Of a stretch of DNA of 64,000 bases, positions 44,955 to 54,889 are shown piece by piece. The DNA is from Actinoplanes sandaracinus (GTDB lineage: Bacteria; Actinomycetota; Actinomycetes; Mycobacteriales; Micromonosporaceae). Below the pieces are notes generated by a model that worked only from the letters and a program-made list of their open reading frames with translations, searched no databases and was not told where the DNA came from. The stretch's first letter is position 1. Each line of letters begins with the position of its first letter. The translations under genes and the position numbers were made by a program. The DNA lies in contig NZ_JASCTH010000006.1 of assembly GCF_030009775.1 (NCBI RefSeq), positions 1 to 64,000 on the forward strand, in the 5' to 3' direction.

Positions 44955-45527
44955 TCAGCCCTGCTGGAGGATGGCTTCGCCCTCGATCTCAATCTTGATC
45001 TTCTTGCCGATCATCACGCCGCCGGCCTCCAGGGCCATGTTGTAGGTCAGGCCCCAGTCCTCGCGGTCGATCTCGGTGTGCGCGCTGAAACCGAAGACGT
45101 GCTGCCCGTAGGGGCTGGTGGTGGCGCCCTCGAACTCGACGACCAGCTCGACGGGGTTGGTGACGCCCTTGATGGTGAGCTCGCCCGACAGCACGAACTC
45201 GGCGCCCGCGTGCGACTTCACGCCGGTGCTGCGGTACTCCATCGTCGGGTACTTCTCGGCCTCGAAGAAGTCGCCGGTGCGCAGGTGGTTGTCACGGTCG
45301 ATCTGGCCGGTCTCGACGCTGGCCGTCTTGATCGAGGCGGTGACCGAGGAGTCCAGCGGGTTCTCGCCGACCACGATCGTGGCGCTGGCCTCGGCGAACT
45401 GCCCACGGACCTTGCTGACCATGAGGTGCTTCACCATGAAGCCGACCTGCTTGTGCGCCGCGTCGAGCTCGTAGGTGCCGGCGGCGGGGATCTGAAGACC
45501 TTCGAACTCACGGGTGCTGACGGTCAT
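44955..45527 (-). CDS. YceI family protein
   Basis: A 190-residue lipocalin-like protein: IPAAGTYELDAAHKQVGFMV, VSKVRGQFAEASATIVVGEN, NHLRTGDFFEAEKYPTMEYR and GELTIKGVTNPVELVVEFEG are standard YceI motifs. The family binds polyisoprenoids or other amphiphiles, and is often stress-induced. No signal peptide is present, so it should be cytoplasmic, as in many actinobacterial copies. It diverges from the MarR gene; their shared promoter region of about 100 nt suggests regulation by that MarR protein. Confidence 0.92.
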   Translation of the reverse strand: MTVSTREFEGLQIPAAGTYELDAAHKQVGFMVKHLMVSKVRGQFAEASATIVVGENPLDSSVTASIKTASVETGQIDRDNHLRTGDFFEAEKYPTMEYRSTGVKSHAGAEFVLSGELTIKGVTNPVELVVEFEGATTSPYGQHVFGFSAHTEIDREDWGLTYNMALEAGGVMIGKKIKIEIEGEAILQQG

Positions 45528-45628
45528 GACACTGCCTTCTTTCGAAGCTCTGCGGGAATGCTTGTCTGACGGAGCAACTATATGCTCAGCAATATTCCTC
45601 CTGTCAAGTGCCTGGTACAGTTCGTCAC

Positions 45629-46114
45629 GTGAACAAGGACCTGGACGACCCTCGCCTCACTGCAGTCGGACTGCTCGCCGAGGCGTACACGGGCTTGATG
45701 AACCGGCTCGCCGCACAGTTCGAGGAGCACCGACTCTCGCAGGTGGAGTTCGAGGTGCTGATGCGCCTGGCCCGGTCCCCGGGCAACCACCTGAGGATGA
45801 CCGACCTGGCCGGCCAGACCACCCTCTCCACCAGCGGCGTCACCCGCGTCGTCGACCGCATGGAGCGCACCGGCCTGGTCCGCCGCGAGGCGTGCCCGAG
45901 CGACCGCCGCAGCTCCTACGCGGTGATCACCGACGAGGGCATGACGCGGCTCGCCGAGGTGCTCCCAGGGCACCTCGAGCTGGTCCAGCGGTGGTATGTC
46001 GGGCTTCTGCCCGAACAGAGACTGACGGAACTGCTCGACTCGCTGCGCACCATCCGCGACGCGGTCAACCCCTGCGCGACGGCGGGCAGCGCGGAGACCG
46101 CACTGCCCGCCTGA
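45629..46114 (+). CDS. MarR family transcriptional regulator
   Basis: A 161-residue winged-helix regulator: TAVGLLAEAYTGLMNRLAAQ, QVEFEVLMRLARSPGNHLRM, DLAGQTTLSTSGVTRVVDRM (recognition helix) and GLVRREACPSDRRSSYAVIT (wing). It probably represses or activates the divergent YceI gene; the ligand is unknown. GTG 45629 is chosen because TACAGT (45616-45621) ends 7 nt before it, as in a leaderless transcript; an in-frame start at 45608 would put coding sequence across that promoter. Confidence 0.88.
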   Translation: MNKDLDDPRLTAVGLLAEAYTGLMNRLAAQFEEHRLSQVEFEVLMRLARSPGNHLRMTDLAGQTTLSTSGVTRVVDRMERTGLVRREACPSDRRSSYAVITDEGMTRLAEVLPGHLELVQRWYVGLLPEQRLTELLDSLRTIRDAVNPCATAGSAETALPA

Positions 46115-46145
46115 CGATATTCGCGGTACGCCCGAGGGCGGAGAG

Positions 46146-47303
46146 TTACAGCCCCAGACCTCGGGCGATGAGCATGCGCTGCACCTCGGACGTGCCCTCG
46201 CCGACTTCAAGGATCTTGGCGTCCCGGTAGAACCGGCCCACCGCGGACTCGTTCATGAAGCCGTACCCGCCGTGCACCTGGGTCGCGTACCGGCTGTTCT
46301 CCATGGCGGCGTTGCTGGCGTTGAGCTTCGCGATGGCCGCGTGCCGCTTGAAGTCGTCGCCGGCCAGCATCCGGGCCGCGGCGTCGTAATAGCCGAGACG
46401 GGCCACATGGGCGCGCATGTCCATGTCGGCGATGAGGAACTGCACGGCCTGGTGTTTGCCGATCGGGCGGCCGAAGGCGCTGCGCTGCTGGGCGTACGTC
46501 ACCGACTCGTCGACGCAGCCCTGCGCCAGGCCGACCGAGAGCGCGGCGATGGCGATGCGGCCCTCGTCCAGGATGCGCAGGAACTGGGCATAACCGCGGC
46601 CCCGCTCGCCGAGCAGGTTGGCCGCCGGCACCCGCACGTCGTCGAAGGACAACTCGTGGGTGTCCGACGCGCACCAGCCGACCTTGGAGTACCCGGGCGC
46701 CACCGTGAAACCGGGCGTCCCGGACGGCACGATGATCGTCGACAGCTCTTTGCTGCCGTCCGGGTTCGTGCCCGTCACCGCCATCACCGTGACCAGGCAG
46801 GTGATGTCCGTGCCGGAGTTGGTGATGAACGCCTTCGTCCCGTTGATCACCCACTCGTCGGTGCTCTCGTCGAGAACAGCGCGGGTGGTGGTGCCGGACG
46901 CGTCCGAGCCGGTGTCCGGCTCGGTCAGGCCGAACGCGGCCAGCGCTTCCCCGCTGGTCAGCCGGGGAAGCCAGCGCTGCCGCTGCTCCTCGGTGCCGAA
47001 CCGGTGGATCGGCATGGCGCCCAGTGAGACCGCGGCCTCCAGGGTGATCGCCACCGAACTGTCCACTCTGGCCAGTTCCTCCAGCGTGAGACAGAGCGCG
47101 AAGTAGTCGCCGCCCATCCCGCCGTACTCCTCCGGGAACGGCAGCCCGAAAAGGCCCATCGCACCCATCTTGCGCACGATGTCGTACGGGAAGGTCTTGT
47201 TCTCGTAGTGCTCGGCGATGACCGGGGCCAGTTGTTCGCGGGCGAACTGCCGCACGCTGGCACGCAGGTCCTCGTACTCCTTACCCAGGCGGAAGTCGAC
47301 CAC
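46146..47303 (-). CDS. Acyl-CoA dehydrogenase of branched-chain degradation (AcdH/FadE19-like)
   Basis: A 385-residue FAD enzyme for alpha,beta-dehydrogenation of a short or branched acyl-CoA. Motifs: AFGLTEPDTGSDASGTTT, NGTKAFITNSGTDIT, QRSAFGRPIGKHQAVQF, ATQVHGGYGFMNESAVGRFY and EVGEGTSEVQRMLIARGL. The EGT glutamate is in the classic catalytic position, unlike isovaleryl-CoA dehydrogenases, which have GAGTSE there, so isobutyryl-, 2-methylbutyryl- or broad-range activity is more likely. GTG 47303 starts 13 nt after the carboxylase stop, in one operon. Confidence 0.88.
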   Translation of the reverse strand: MVDFRLGKEYEDLRASVRQFAREQLAPVIAEHYENKTFPYDIVRKMGAMGLFGLPFPEEYGGMGGDYFALCLTLEELARVDSSVAITLEAAVSLGAMPIHRFGTEEQRQRWLPRLTSGEALAAFGLTEPDTGSDASGTTTRAVLDESTDEWVINGTKAFITNSGTDITCLVTVMAVTGTNPDGSKELSTIIVPSGTPGFTVAPGYSKVGWCASDTHELSFDDVRVPAANLLGERGRGYAQFLRILDEGRIAIAALSVGLAQGCVDESVTYAQQRSAFGRPIGKHQAVQFLIADMDMRAHVARLGYYDAAARMLAGDDFKRHAAIAKLNASNAAMENSRYATQVHGGYGFMNESAVGRFYRDAKILEVGEGTSEVQRMLIARGLGL

Positions 47304-47316
47304 CGGATGCCCCTCT

Positions 47317-48840
47317 CTACACAGGAGTGACGCCGTGCCGTCGCCGGGAGAAGGAGCGGTCCCGACCGCGCGCGGCGGAGAATCGCCGCACCAGCTCAAC
47401 CCGCAGATCGCCCGGCTCGGCCACGGCGTCCACCACGAGTTCGCTGGCCAGGCGCATGATGTCGATGTCGCGCTCGTACTCCGCGCGGCGCTCGGCGACG
47501 AACGCGGCCCGGTCGTCCGGGTCCTCGATCGCCGCGATCTTGTTGGCATAGACGGCGTTGACCGCCGCCTCGGCGCCCATTACCGCGATCTTGGCGGTGG
47601 GCAGGGCGATGGTGGCGTCCGGATCGAACCCGGGGCCGGCCATCGCGTAGAGCCCGGCGCCATACGCCTTGCGGACCACCACGCAGATCTTCGGCACGGT
47701 GGCCTCGGAGATGGCGGTGATCATCTTGGCGCCGTGCCGGATGATGCCCTGCTTCTCCACCGCGGTGCCGACCATGAAGCCCGGCACATCGGTGAGGAAC
47801 AGCAGCGGCACGTTGAAGGCGTCGCAGAGTTGCACGAACCGGCTCGCCTTGTCGGCCGAGTCGACGAAGAGCACGCCGCCCTTGAACATCGAGTTGTTGC
47901 CGACCACGCCGACCACCTCGCCGTTCAGGCGGGCGAATCCGACGGTCAGTTCACGAGCCCAGAGCGCCCAGATCTCGAAGTACGAGTTCTCGTCGACCAG
48001 GCCTTTGACGTACCGCCGCATGTCGAAGGCCTGCCGCTCGCTGGCCGGGACCAGGGCGGCGAGGTCGATGCCGGCGGGGTTGGCGGCGGCGGCCGCCGGC
48101 GGCTGCGCGGTCCAGTTGGAGGGGAGGTACGACAGGTAGGTGCGGACCACGTCGAGCGCCTCACGCTCGGTCTTGCAGAGGAAGTGCCCGACGCCGGACT
48201 CGGTGCAGTGCACCCGGGCGCCGCCCATCGCCTCCAGCGTGGTCTTCTCACCGGTGACCATCTCGACCATCCGGTCGGATCCCAGGTACATGCTCGCGTT
48301 GCCGTCGACCATGGCCACCACGTCGCAGAACGCCGGAATGTACGCCCCACCGGCCGCCGACGGGCCGAACAGCGCGCAGACCTGCGGGATCGCCCCCGAA
48401 GCCTTGACCTGGGTGTGGAAGATCTTCCCGGCGCCGCGGCGGCCGGGGAAGAGGTCGACCTGATCGGTGATCCGGGCGCCGGCCGAGTCGACGAGGTAGA
48501 CCATCGGCACGCCGCGCTCGTAGGCCCGCTCGATGATCCGGATGATCTTCTCGACCGTGCGGGCGCCCCAGGAGCCGGCCTTGACCGTGGAGTCGTTCGC
48601 CATCAGGCAGACGTCCCGGCCGTCGATCCGGGCAGCTCCGGTGATCACACCATCCGCGGGCAGTCCGTCAGCGAGACTGTTGGCGAAGAGGCCGTCCTCG
48701 ACGAACGAGTCCTCGTCGACCAGGAGCGCGATCCGCTCGCGGGCGAAGAGTTTGCCCTTGGCGGCGTTGGCGGCGTGGTAACGCTCCGCACCGCCGGCCA
48801 GTACACGCTTACGCGCTCCGGCCAGAGCCTCCCCGTCCAT
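47317..48840 (-). CDS. Acyl-CoA carboxylase carboxyltransferase (beta) subunit, methylcrotonyl-CoA type
   Basis: A 507-residue carboxyltransferase subunit. Crotonase-like halves with oxyanion regions are visible: VYLVDSAGARITDQVDLFPG, GPSAAGGAYIPAFCDVVAMV, LFLTDVPGFMVGTAVEKQGI and VVVRKAYGAGLYAMAGPGFD. Together with the downstream acyl-CoA dehydrogenase and the HMG-CoA lyase and biotin carboxylase 3 kb away, methylcrotonyl-CoA carboxylase of leucine degradation (AccD1-like) is likely. ATG 48840 has GGAGGCGGC upstream. An AACG-AG-CGTT palindrome lies 54 nt before the start. Confidence 0.88.
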   Translation of the reverse strand: MDGEALAGARKRVLAGGAERYHAANAAKGKLFARERIALLVDEDSFVEDGLFANSLADGLPADGVITGAARIDGRDVCLMANDSTVKAGSWGARTVEKIIRIIERAYERGVPMVYLVDSAGARITDQVDLFPGRRGAGKIFHTQVKASGAIPQVCALFGPSAAGGAYIPAFCDVVAMVDGNASMYLGSDRMVEMVTGEKTTLEAMGGARVHCTESGVGHFLCKTEREALDVVRTYLSYLPSNWTAQPPAAAAANPAGIDLAALVPASERQAFDMRRYVKGLVDENSYFEIWALWARELTVGFARLNGEVVGVVGNNSMFKGGVLFVDSADKASRFVQLCDAFNVPLLFLTDVPGFMVGTAVEKQGIIRHGAKMITAISEATVPKICVVVRKAYGAGLYAMAGPGFDPDATIALPTAKIAVMGAEAAVNAVYANKIAAIEDPDDRAAFVAERRAEYERDIDIMRLASELVVDAVAEPGDLRVELVRRFSAARGRDRSFSRRRHGVTPV

Positions 48841-48893
48841 GCCGCCTCCGCAACTGTGCATCGTCGCCCGCATCCGCACTGGACGATGCAAGC

Positions 48894-48907
48894 TTAACGA
48901 GCGTTAG
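48894..48907. promoter_or_regulatory. TetR-type operator candidate upstream of the carboxylase gene
   Basis: TTAACGAGCGTTAG is a near-perfect palindrome (AACG-N2-CGTT core). A related site occurs before the cluster's TetR gene (54876-54889). Confidence 0.6.
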
Positions 48908-48938
48908 GTTATCTCACTGCGTGGACTGCGGCAATGCC

Positions 48939-48972
48939 GGACGGGAGCCCCCGTTGCGGGGGGCTCCCGTCC
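48939..48972. terminator. Strong hairpin, terminator-like
   Basis: GGACGGGAGCCCCC pairs with GGGGGCTCCCGTCC; a TTTT tract follows on the plus strand. It lies between the chaplin gene and the carboxylase promoter and separates the two transcription units. Confidence 0.8.
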
Positions 48973-49083
48973 GTTTTCACTGCTACCGGCACTGTGGAGT
49001 AGCGCCGGCGGTCATCGGCACCGTCAGGAGCCGACGCGGGTCACGCCCGGGACCGGCGCGACCCGGCCTGTCACCGCGCCAGA

Positions 49084-50457
49084 TCAGCGCAGGCTGCCGA
49101 GCAGGTCCAGACCGCCCAGGCCACCGACGTTGTTGGTCAGGCCGCTGACCGCGGACTTCTCGGCGCTGCGGCCGCCGGCCTTGTTGCCGTACTTGTCCGG
49201 GCTCACGTAGCCGGCGTCGTGCGGGGCCTTGCCCTTGTCGTCCGCGACGACGGGTGCTTCGCCCGCGTTGTCACGGTTGCCGCCCTTGTCGTAGCCGGCG
49301 TTGTCGGGAGCCACGTCGTTGTAGCCGTTGTCGCCACGAACGTCGCCCTTGTCGTAGCCGTCGTTGTCGCCACGGACGTCACCCTGGGGGTAGCCGTCGT
49401 TGTCGCCACGGACGCCGCCGTTGTCGTCCTTGCCGCAGTCGTCCGCGACCGGCTCGTTGTTCCACTCGTCGCAGTCGTCCTCGCCGAGGACGTAACCGGG
49501 CTGGTAGACCGGGACCAGCGGCTTGACCCACTGGTGCGGGCGGGCGTAGCCGCCACCGACGTTGTTGGCGCAGACGCCGTGTGCGCTGGCGTAGCCGAGC
49601 ACACCCAGCGAGTTGCCGCACGCGTTGACCGGAACGGTGATCGGCGCCGCGAACTGGGTGCCGTTGAACGTGCCGTAGTTGCCGAAGCTGGCCTGGTTGG
49701 CCGCGGCCGCCGGCCACACCCAGGAGCCCTGCGGGCCGCACGGACCTGACGGAACGTACGCAATGCACGGGCCGCTCTCGGTGCGCTTGGCAGCCTTGGC
49801 GGACTTGCTCTCCAGCGGGTGCGCCGCCTTGCGGGCGAAGCCGCCGCCGACCTGGTTGGCGCAGATGCCGGTGGAGCTGGCGGAGCCGAGCAGCGCGAGC
49901 GAGTTGCCGCACGCGTTGACCGGGATGGTGACCGGCATGGCCACCTGGGTGCCGTTCAGCGTGCCGTAGTTGCCGAAGCTGACCTGGTCGGTGTTGCCAC
50001 CGCCGAAGCCGCCGAGGCCACTCCAGCCGTGCTCGGTGGCCTTGGCGCTCTCGACCCGGTTGGCGGAGACGCCGGTGGCGCTCGCCTTGCCGGCCACCGC
50101 CGCGGCGTTGCCGGACACGTTGACCGGAACGGTGACCGGAACCGCGACCTGGGTGCCATTCAGGAAGCCACGGTTCTGGAACGAGGCCTGGCGGGTCCCG
50201 CCGCCGTTACGGCCGCTCTCGACCTGGTTGGCGCCGACGCCGAAGCTCTGTGCCGCGCCCAGGACGCCGGCGGAGTTGCCGACGACGTTCACCGGCACGG
50301 TGACCGGGATGGCCACCTGGGTGCCGTTGAGGGTGCCGAAGTTGCCCGTGGTGACCTGGTCGGTGTCGGCCAGCGCGGAGGCTGCCGGAGCGAGCAGCAG
50401 GGCGCCGGCGGCGAGGACACCGACACTCAGAGTCTTACGAACCCAAGTCTTCTTCAT
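49084..50457 (-). CDS. Long chaplin-domain protein with four repeats and RGD-containing tail
   Basis: A 457-residue secreted protein. The signal peptide MKKTWVRKTLSVGVLAAGAL is cleaved near ASALADT. Four chaplin-like repeats follow, each with the pattern G-x-LNGTQ-x5-VPVN-x2-GN and an ending such as GICANQVGG. The first two lack cysteines, while the last two carry the NACGN...CAN pair of typical chaplins. From about residue 330 the tail is hydrophilic and repetitive, with three VRGDN units (GDVRGDNDGYDKGDVRGDN), and has no LPxTG-type anchor. Chaplins assemble amyloid-like hydrophobic layers on aerial hyphae or spores. Streptomyces chaplins have one or two domains, so this is an unusual long form. 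Confidence 0.85.
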   Translation of the reverse strand: MKKTWVRKTLSVGVLAAGALLLAPAASALADTDQVTTGNFGTLNGTQVAIPVTVPVNVVGNSAGVLGAAQSFGVGANQVESGRNGGGTRQASFQNRGFLNGTQVAVPVTVPVNVSGNAAAVAGKASATGVSANRVESAKATEHGWSGLGGFGGGNTDQVSFGNYGTLNGTQVAMPVTIPVNACGNSLALLGSASSTGICANQVGGGFARKAAHPLESKSAKAAKRTESGPCIAYVPSGPCGPQGSWVWPAAAANQASFGNYGTFNGTQFAAPITVPVNACGNSLGVLGYASAHGVCANNVGGGYARPHQWVKPLVPVYQPGYVLGEDDCDEWNNEPVADDCGKDDNGGVRGDNDGYPQGDVRGDNDGYDKGDVRGDNGYNDVAPDNAGYDKGGNRDNAGEAPVVADDKGKAPHDAGYVSPDKYGNKAGGRSAEKSAVSGLTNNVGGLGGLDLLGSLR

Positions 50458-50722
50458 GAGAAAAGGGATGCCTTTCGCAAATGGTCAGAAATGATCTACA
50501 CGCGTATTCAGTTGGTACTTCCGGAGCCCGCTTTCGGGCGCAGCGGTGCCCTGGCGCGATTTATCCGGCCCTGACTCCGCCTGTCGACGCGCGCCATGGT
50601 TGGCGCTTCGGATCGCGGTTCAGTGGTGTTCCCTCGGACGACTCGCCGCCTGTGCGCAAACGGTTGAGGAATCGCGGGGCATGGACGCTCTACGAAGCGC
50701 CGGCGACAGGTGGTGATGACCC

Positions 50723-51742
50723 TCAGTCAGGTGAGACGGTCGGGGCCTCGGCGTCGTTTCGCCGAGCCGCGACACCAGCCGCGAGCGGAAGCCGGTGGTC
50801 GTCCACCGCACCGTTCGCGAGCCGGGCCGGAAGAACGGCCATCGGGCCGGCCTCCGCAGACGCTCCCGGCCCACCGGCCGGGATACCGCTGACTGCTCCG
50901 AGGTTCATGCGCCGCGACACGGGCCCGTCGTCGCCGGGCACGTCGTCACGGGCGGTCTCCGACGCCGGCCGGGCGGCCGGAATGTGCCGGTGAACCCGGG
51001 ACCGGGACTGGATCTTGGCTTTGCGGGCCGGCGTCACGCCGGCCCTCGCTGCCACCTTCGCCACCCGAGCGGGCGTGACAGCCGGTTCTTCCGGCTGTTC
51101 CAGCTCCGTCCCGGCGGGCGTGGTGACATCGTCGGCTACCGGGATCTCGGGTGAGATCTCCGCCGGTAGCTCGAACACGGGCTCCGCAACGGTTCCCGCC
51201 GACACGGGCAGCGTCCCGTCGTCCGCCGTTCCACCGCTGGCGCGCGGGGAAGGGGTCGCCGTACGCCGCGGCACACCGGCGGTCTTCGCGTCGATCGCGG
51301 AGCCGTCGTGCGCGACCTCGTCGAGCAGAACCTCGTCGAGCATCGCCACCGGCCCGGACAGCACCTGTTCCGGTGCCGTGAGAATCGACGTCACGGCATG
51401 GGGCCGGTGGTTCTTGGGTGTGGACTCCGGCGGCTGGACGGCCGCTTCGAGGAGTTCGGTCTCCGTCGCGAACTGCGGCACAGGCCCGAGCAGCGAGCCG
51501 GACGGCTCGTCACCCTGGTCCGCGGCGTGTGCGGCGGAGCCGGTGAGCAGCCACGCCACCCCGGCCAGCCCACCGATGACGAGTGCACGCAGGAGCCACC
51601 GGGATCCGGTGTGTCCCGCGCGGCGCTCCGGCCGCCGCTCCGCCCCCTGGCTGTGGGACGGCATGAGCGGGGAGCCGCCGCGGGTGATCGCCGAGGACCG
51701 GCTTGCCGTGCGCTCGTCGCGCTCGACCTCCCGACCCGTCAT
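50723..51742 (-). CDS. Secreted or membrane hypothetical protein linked to chaplin gene
   Basis: A 339-residue protein. A basic cytoplasmic stretch of about 48 residues precedes one hydrophobic segment (WLLRALVIGGLAGVAWLLTG, ending SAAHAAD), which acts as a late signal peptide or anchor. The rest is low-complexity, rich in Ala, Pro, Glu and Val, with a basic patch KAKIQSRSRVHRHIPAARP. No domain is recognised. In actinomycetes such AWLLTGSAAHA proteins commonly neighbour chaplin genes, which supports a shared role in surface layers; this association is from memory and not tested here. ATG 51742 has AGGGG upstream. Confidence 0.65.
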   Translation of the reverse strand: MTGREVERDERTASRSSAITRGGSPLMPSHSQGAERRPERRAGHTGSRWLLRALVIGGLAGVAWLLTGSAAHAADQGDEPSGSLLGPVPQFATETELLEAAVQPPESTPKNHRPHAVTSILTAPEQVLSGPVAMLDEVLLDEVAHDGSAIDAKTAGVPRRTATPSPRASGGTADDGTLPVSAGTVAEPVFELPAEISPEIPVADDVTTPAGTELEQPEEPAVTPARVAKVAARAGVTPARKAKIQSRSRVHRHIPAARPASETARDDVPGDDGPVSRRMNLGAVSGIPAGGPGASAEAGPMAVLPARLANGAVDDHRLPLAAGVAARRNDAEAPTVSPD

Positions 51743-51899
51743 GATCTACCCCTCGTCGTCGATCGGTGACCGATTAAACCTGTTCGTCAGGAACTTCCAG
51801 AACAGGGCGGTATTGGTCACTCGGTATTGGTAACGACGGGGGCGAGCGGGAAGTCACGCGGACAAATCGGAAAACTGACCGCGGGGAAAGCGCAGAAAA

Positions 51900-52774
51900 T
51901 CACACCAGACGCGTGCGTGGCCCCGCTCGCAGAACACCCGAGGACAAGGTGCGCCCGACCAGACGCTCCGCCAGAGCCGCCGCTTCCAGCAGACTGTCCA
52001 GGTCTATTCCGGTGTCGATGCCCATGTCGTGAAGCATGTGCACCACCTCCTCGGTGGCGACGTTCCCGGAAGCGCCCGGAGCGTACGGGCAGCCGCCCAG
52101 CCCGCCCGCGCTCGCGTCAAACTCGGTGATCCCCAGGTCCAGGGCGGTCAGGATGTTCGCGAGACCCGTACCCCTGGTGTCGTGGAAGTGCAGCAGGTCG
52201 GGGCGGACCGCGGAGAGAAGGTCACGGACCCGCCGCGGAGTCGCCATGCCGGTCGTGTCGCCGAAGGCGATGCGGTCCGCACCGTCGGCGCGGACCCGGG
52301 CCACGATGCCCGCCACCCGGTCCGGGTCGATGTCGCCCTCGAACGGGCAGCCGAAACTCGTCGCGACGATCACTTCGAGCGTCGCGCCGGCCTCGTGCAC
52401 CAGCGGGATCAGCTGCGCGATGTCGTCCAGCGAGTCCTCGGTGGACCGGTTCAGATTGCGGCGGTTGTGGGTGTCGCTCGCCGACACCACCACCTCTATC
52501 TCCCGGAAACCGGCGGCGAGCGCACGGTGGGCGCCGCGGGTGTTCGGGATCAGCGCGGAATATCGCACGTCCGGGTTGTGCCAGGCCTTCGCCCAGACCT
52601 CGTCGGCGTCGGCCATCTGCGGGATGGCCTTCGGGTGGACGAACGAGACCGCCTCGATCCGGCGCACACCGGTCCGGCTCAGCGCGTCGAGCAACTCGAC
52701 CTTGGCGGCGGCGGGAATGGGGTCCTCGTTCTGCAGACCGTCGCGCGGAGCGACCTCACGGATGGAGACCATGG

Positions 52775-52778
<4 letters not shown>
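51900..52778 (-). CDS. Hydroxymethylglutaryl-CoA lyase
   Basis: A 292-residue TIM-barrel enzyme cleaving HMG-CoA to acetoacetate and acetyl-CoA, the last step of leucine degradation. Signature regions: SIREVAPRDGLQNEDPIPAA, VEAVSFVHPKAIPQMAD-type strand, FGDTTGMATPRR, LLHFHDTRGTGLANILTALD and DASAGGLGGCPYAPGASGNV (active-site cysteine loop). GTG 52778 overlaps the biotin carboxylase stop as GTGA and has GGAAGG upstream; ATG 52772 is the alternative. The two genes form a coupled unit. Confidence 0.93.
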
Positions 52779-54103
<1,325 letters not shown>

Positions 54104-54237
54104 GAGCCCTCTCTCCGTGGGTTCAGACTGCCTTGTGGGCGCTTATCCCTATGTAGATTTATGCCTTTTTAAATCTTTATCAGCCGACCAGCTTTCCGGA
54201 CGGCTTTCTCGGTGACTCGTTCTGGCCGACCGGTTTC

Positions 54238-54843
54238 TCAGTGGCCGATCAGCGCGTGGACCGTCGCGTCGCGCAGCAGGGCGGCACGGCGCACTCGATC
54301 GACCTCGCCGCCCAGGAACGGTGTCGAGTTCATCAGGCCGAACGCCGCGTGCGCGAGCACCCGGGCCTCGGGGGCGGGCAGTTCGGGGCGAACCCGGGAC
54401 AGCACGGCCACCCACTCCTCGACATAGAGCCGCTGGAGCCGGCGGATCTGGCGGCGCGGGTCCTCCGGCAGACGGTCCAGCTCGTGCAGGTGCAGGGCGA
54501 TCACCGCGGGGTTGGCCAGCGCGAACTCGACGTGGAAGTCGATCAGATCGGCGAGCGCGGCCTTCGCGTCCTCCGGATGCCGGGCGACACGCTTCTTACC
54601 GCCCTCCAGCAGACTCTCGCTCACCGGGATGAGCGCGGCGACCAGCATCGCCTCCTTGCCGGCGAAATGGTGGTACAGCGCCGGACCGGTGACGCCGGCT
54701 GCCGAGCCGATGTCGTCCATCGACACACCGTGATAGCCGCGGGACGCGAACAGGCCCACCGCGATTTCCAGAATCTCGTCGCGGCGGGACCGCCGCCTCG
54801 GCGCCGGCGGGGTGGTCCGATGCCGCTGATCTACCGTCGTCAC
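54238..54843 (-). CDS. TetR family regulator of the acyl-CoA degradation cluster
   Basis: A 201-residue repressor: an HTH of RRDEILEIAVGLFASRGYHG, VSMDDIGSAAGVTGPALYHH and FAGKEAMLVAAL, followed by a helical ligand domain with ALANPAVIALHLHELDRLP. It resembles TetR regulators of branched-chain or fatty acyl-CoA breakdown, whose ligands are acyl-CoAs. GTG 54843 is preferred: on the minus strand TACAGT (54855-54850) ends 6 nt before it, a leaderless pattern. An operator-like palindrome lies further upstream, and a similar one precedes the carboxylase gene. Confidence 0.9.
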   Translation of the reverse strand: MTTVDQRHRTTPPAPRRRSRRDEILEIAVGLFASRGYHGVSMDDIGSAAGVTGPALYHHFAGKEAMLVAALIPVSESLLEGGKKRVARHPEDAKAALADLIDFHVEFALANPAVIALHLHELDRLPEDPRRQIRRLQRLYVEEWVAVLSRVRPELPAPEARVLAHAAFGLMNSTPFLGGEVDRVRRAALLRDATVHALIGH

Positions 54844-54875
54844 CTCGCAACTGTAACCCGATGTCAAGCCTTCAC

Positions 54876-54889
54876 TTAACGGTCGTTCA
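54876..54889. promoter_or_regulatory. Second AACG-N2-CGTT site, upstream of the TetR gene
   Basis: TTAACGGTCGTTCA shares the AACG-N2-CGTT core with 48894-48907 but has weaker flanks, and overlaps the last codons of the TPR gene. It may be the autoregulatory site, or a chance coding match. Confidence 0.4.

Noticed and set aside
46146..46200. Isovaleryl-CoA dehydrogenase as a specific name for the acyl-CoA dehydrogenase
   Set aside because: The EGT glutamate is present where isovaleryl-CoA dehydrogenases have alanine or glycine, so the narrow name is not supported.
48939..48972. A riboswitch or attenuator for the carboxylase operon
   Set aside because: The hairpin lies upstream of the carboxylase promoter palindrome in the direction of that gene's transcription and is a simple perfect stem, so a terminator is the simpler reading.
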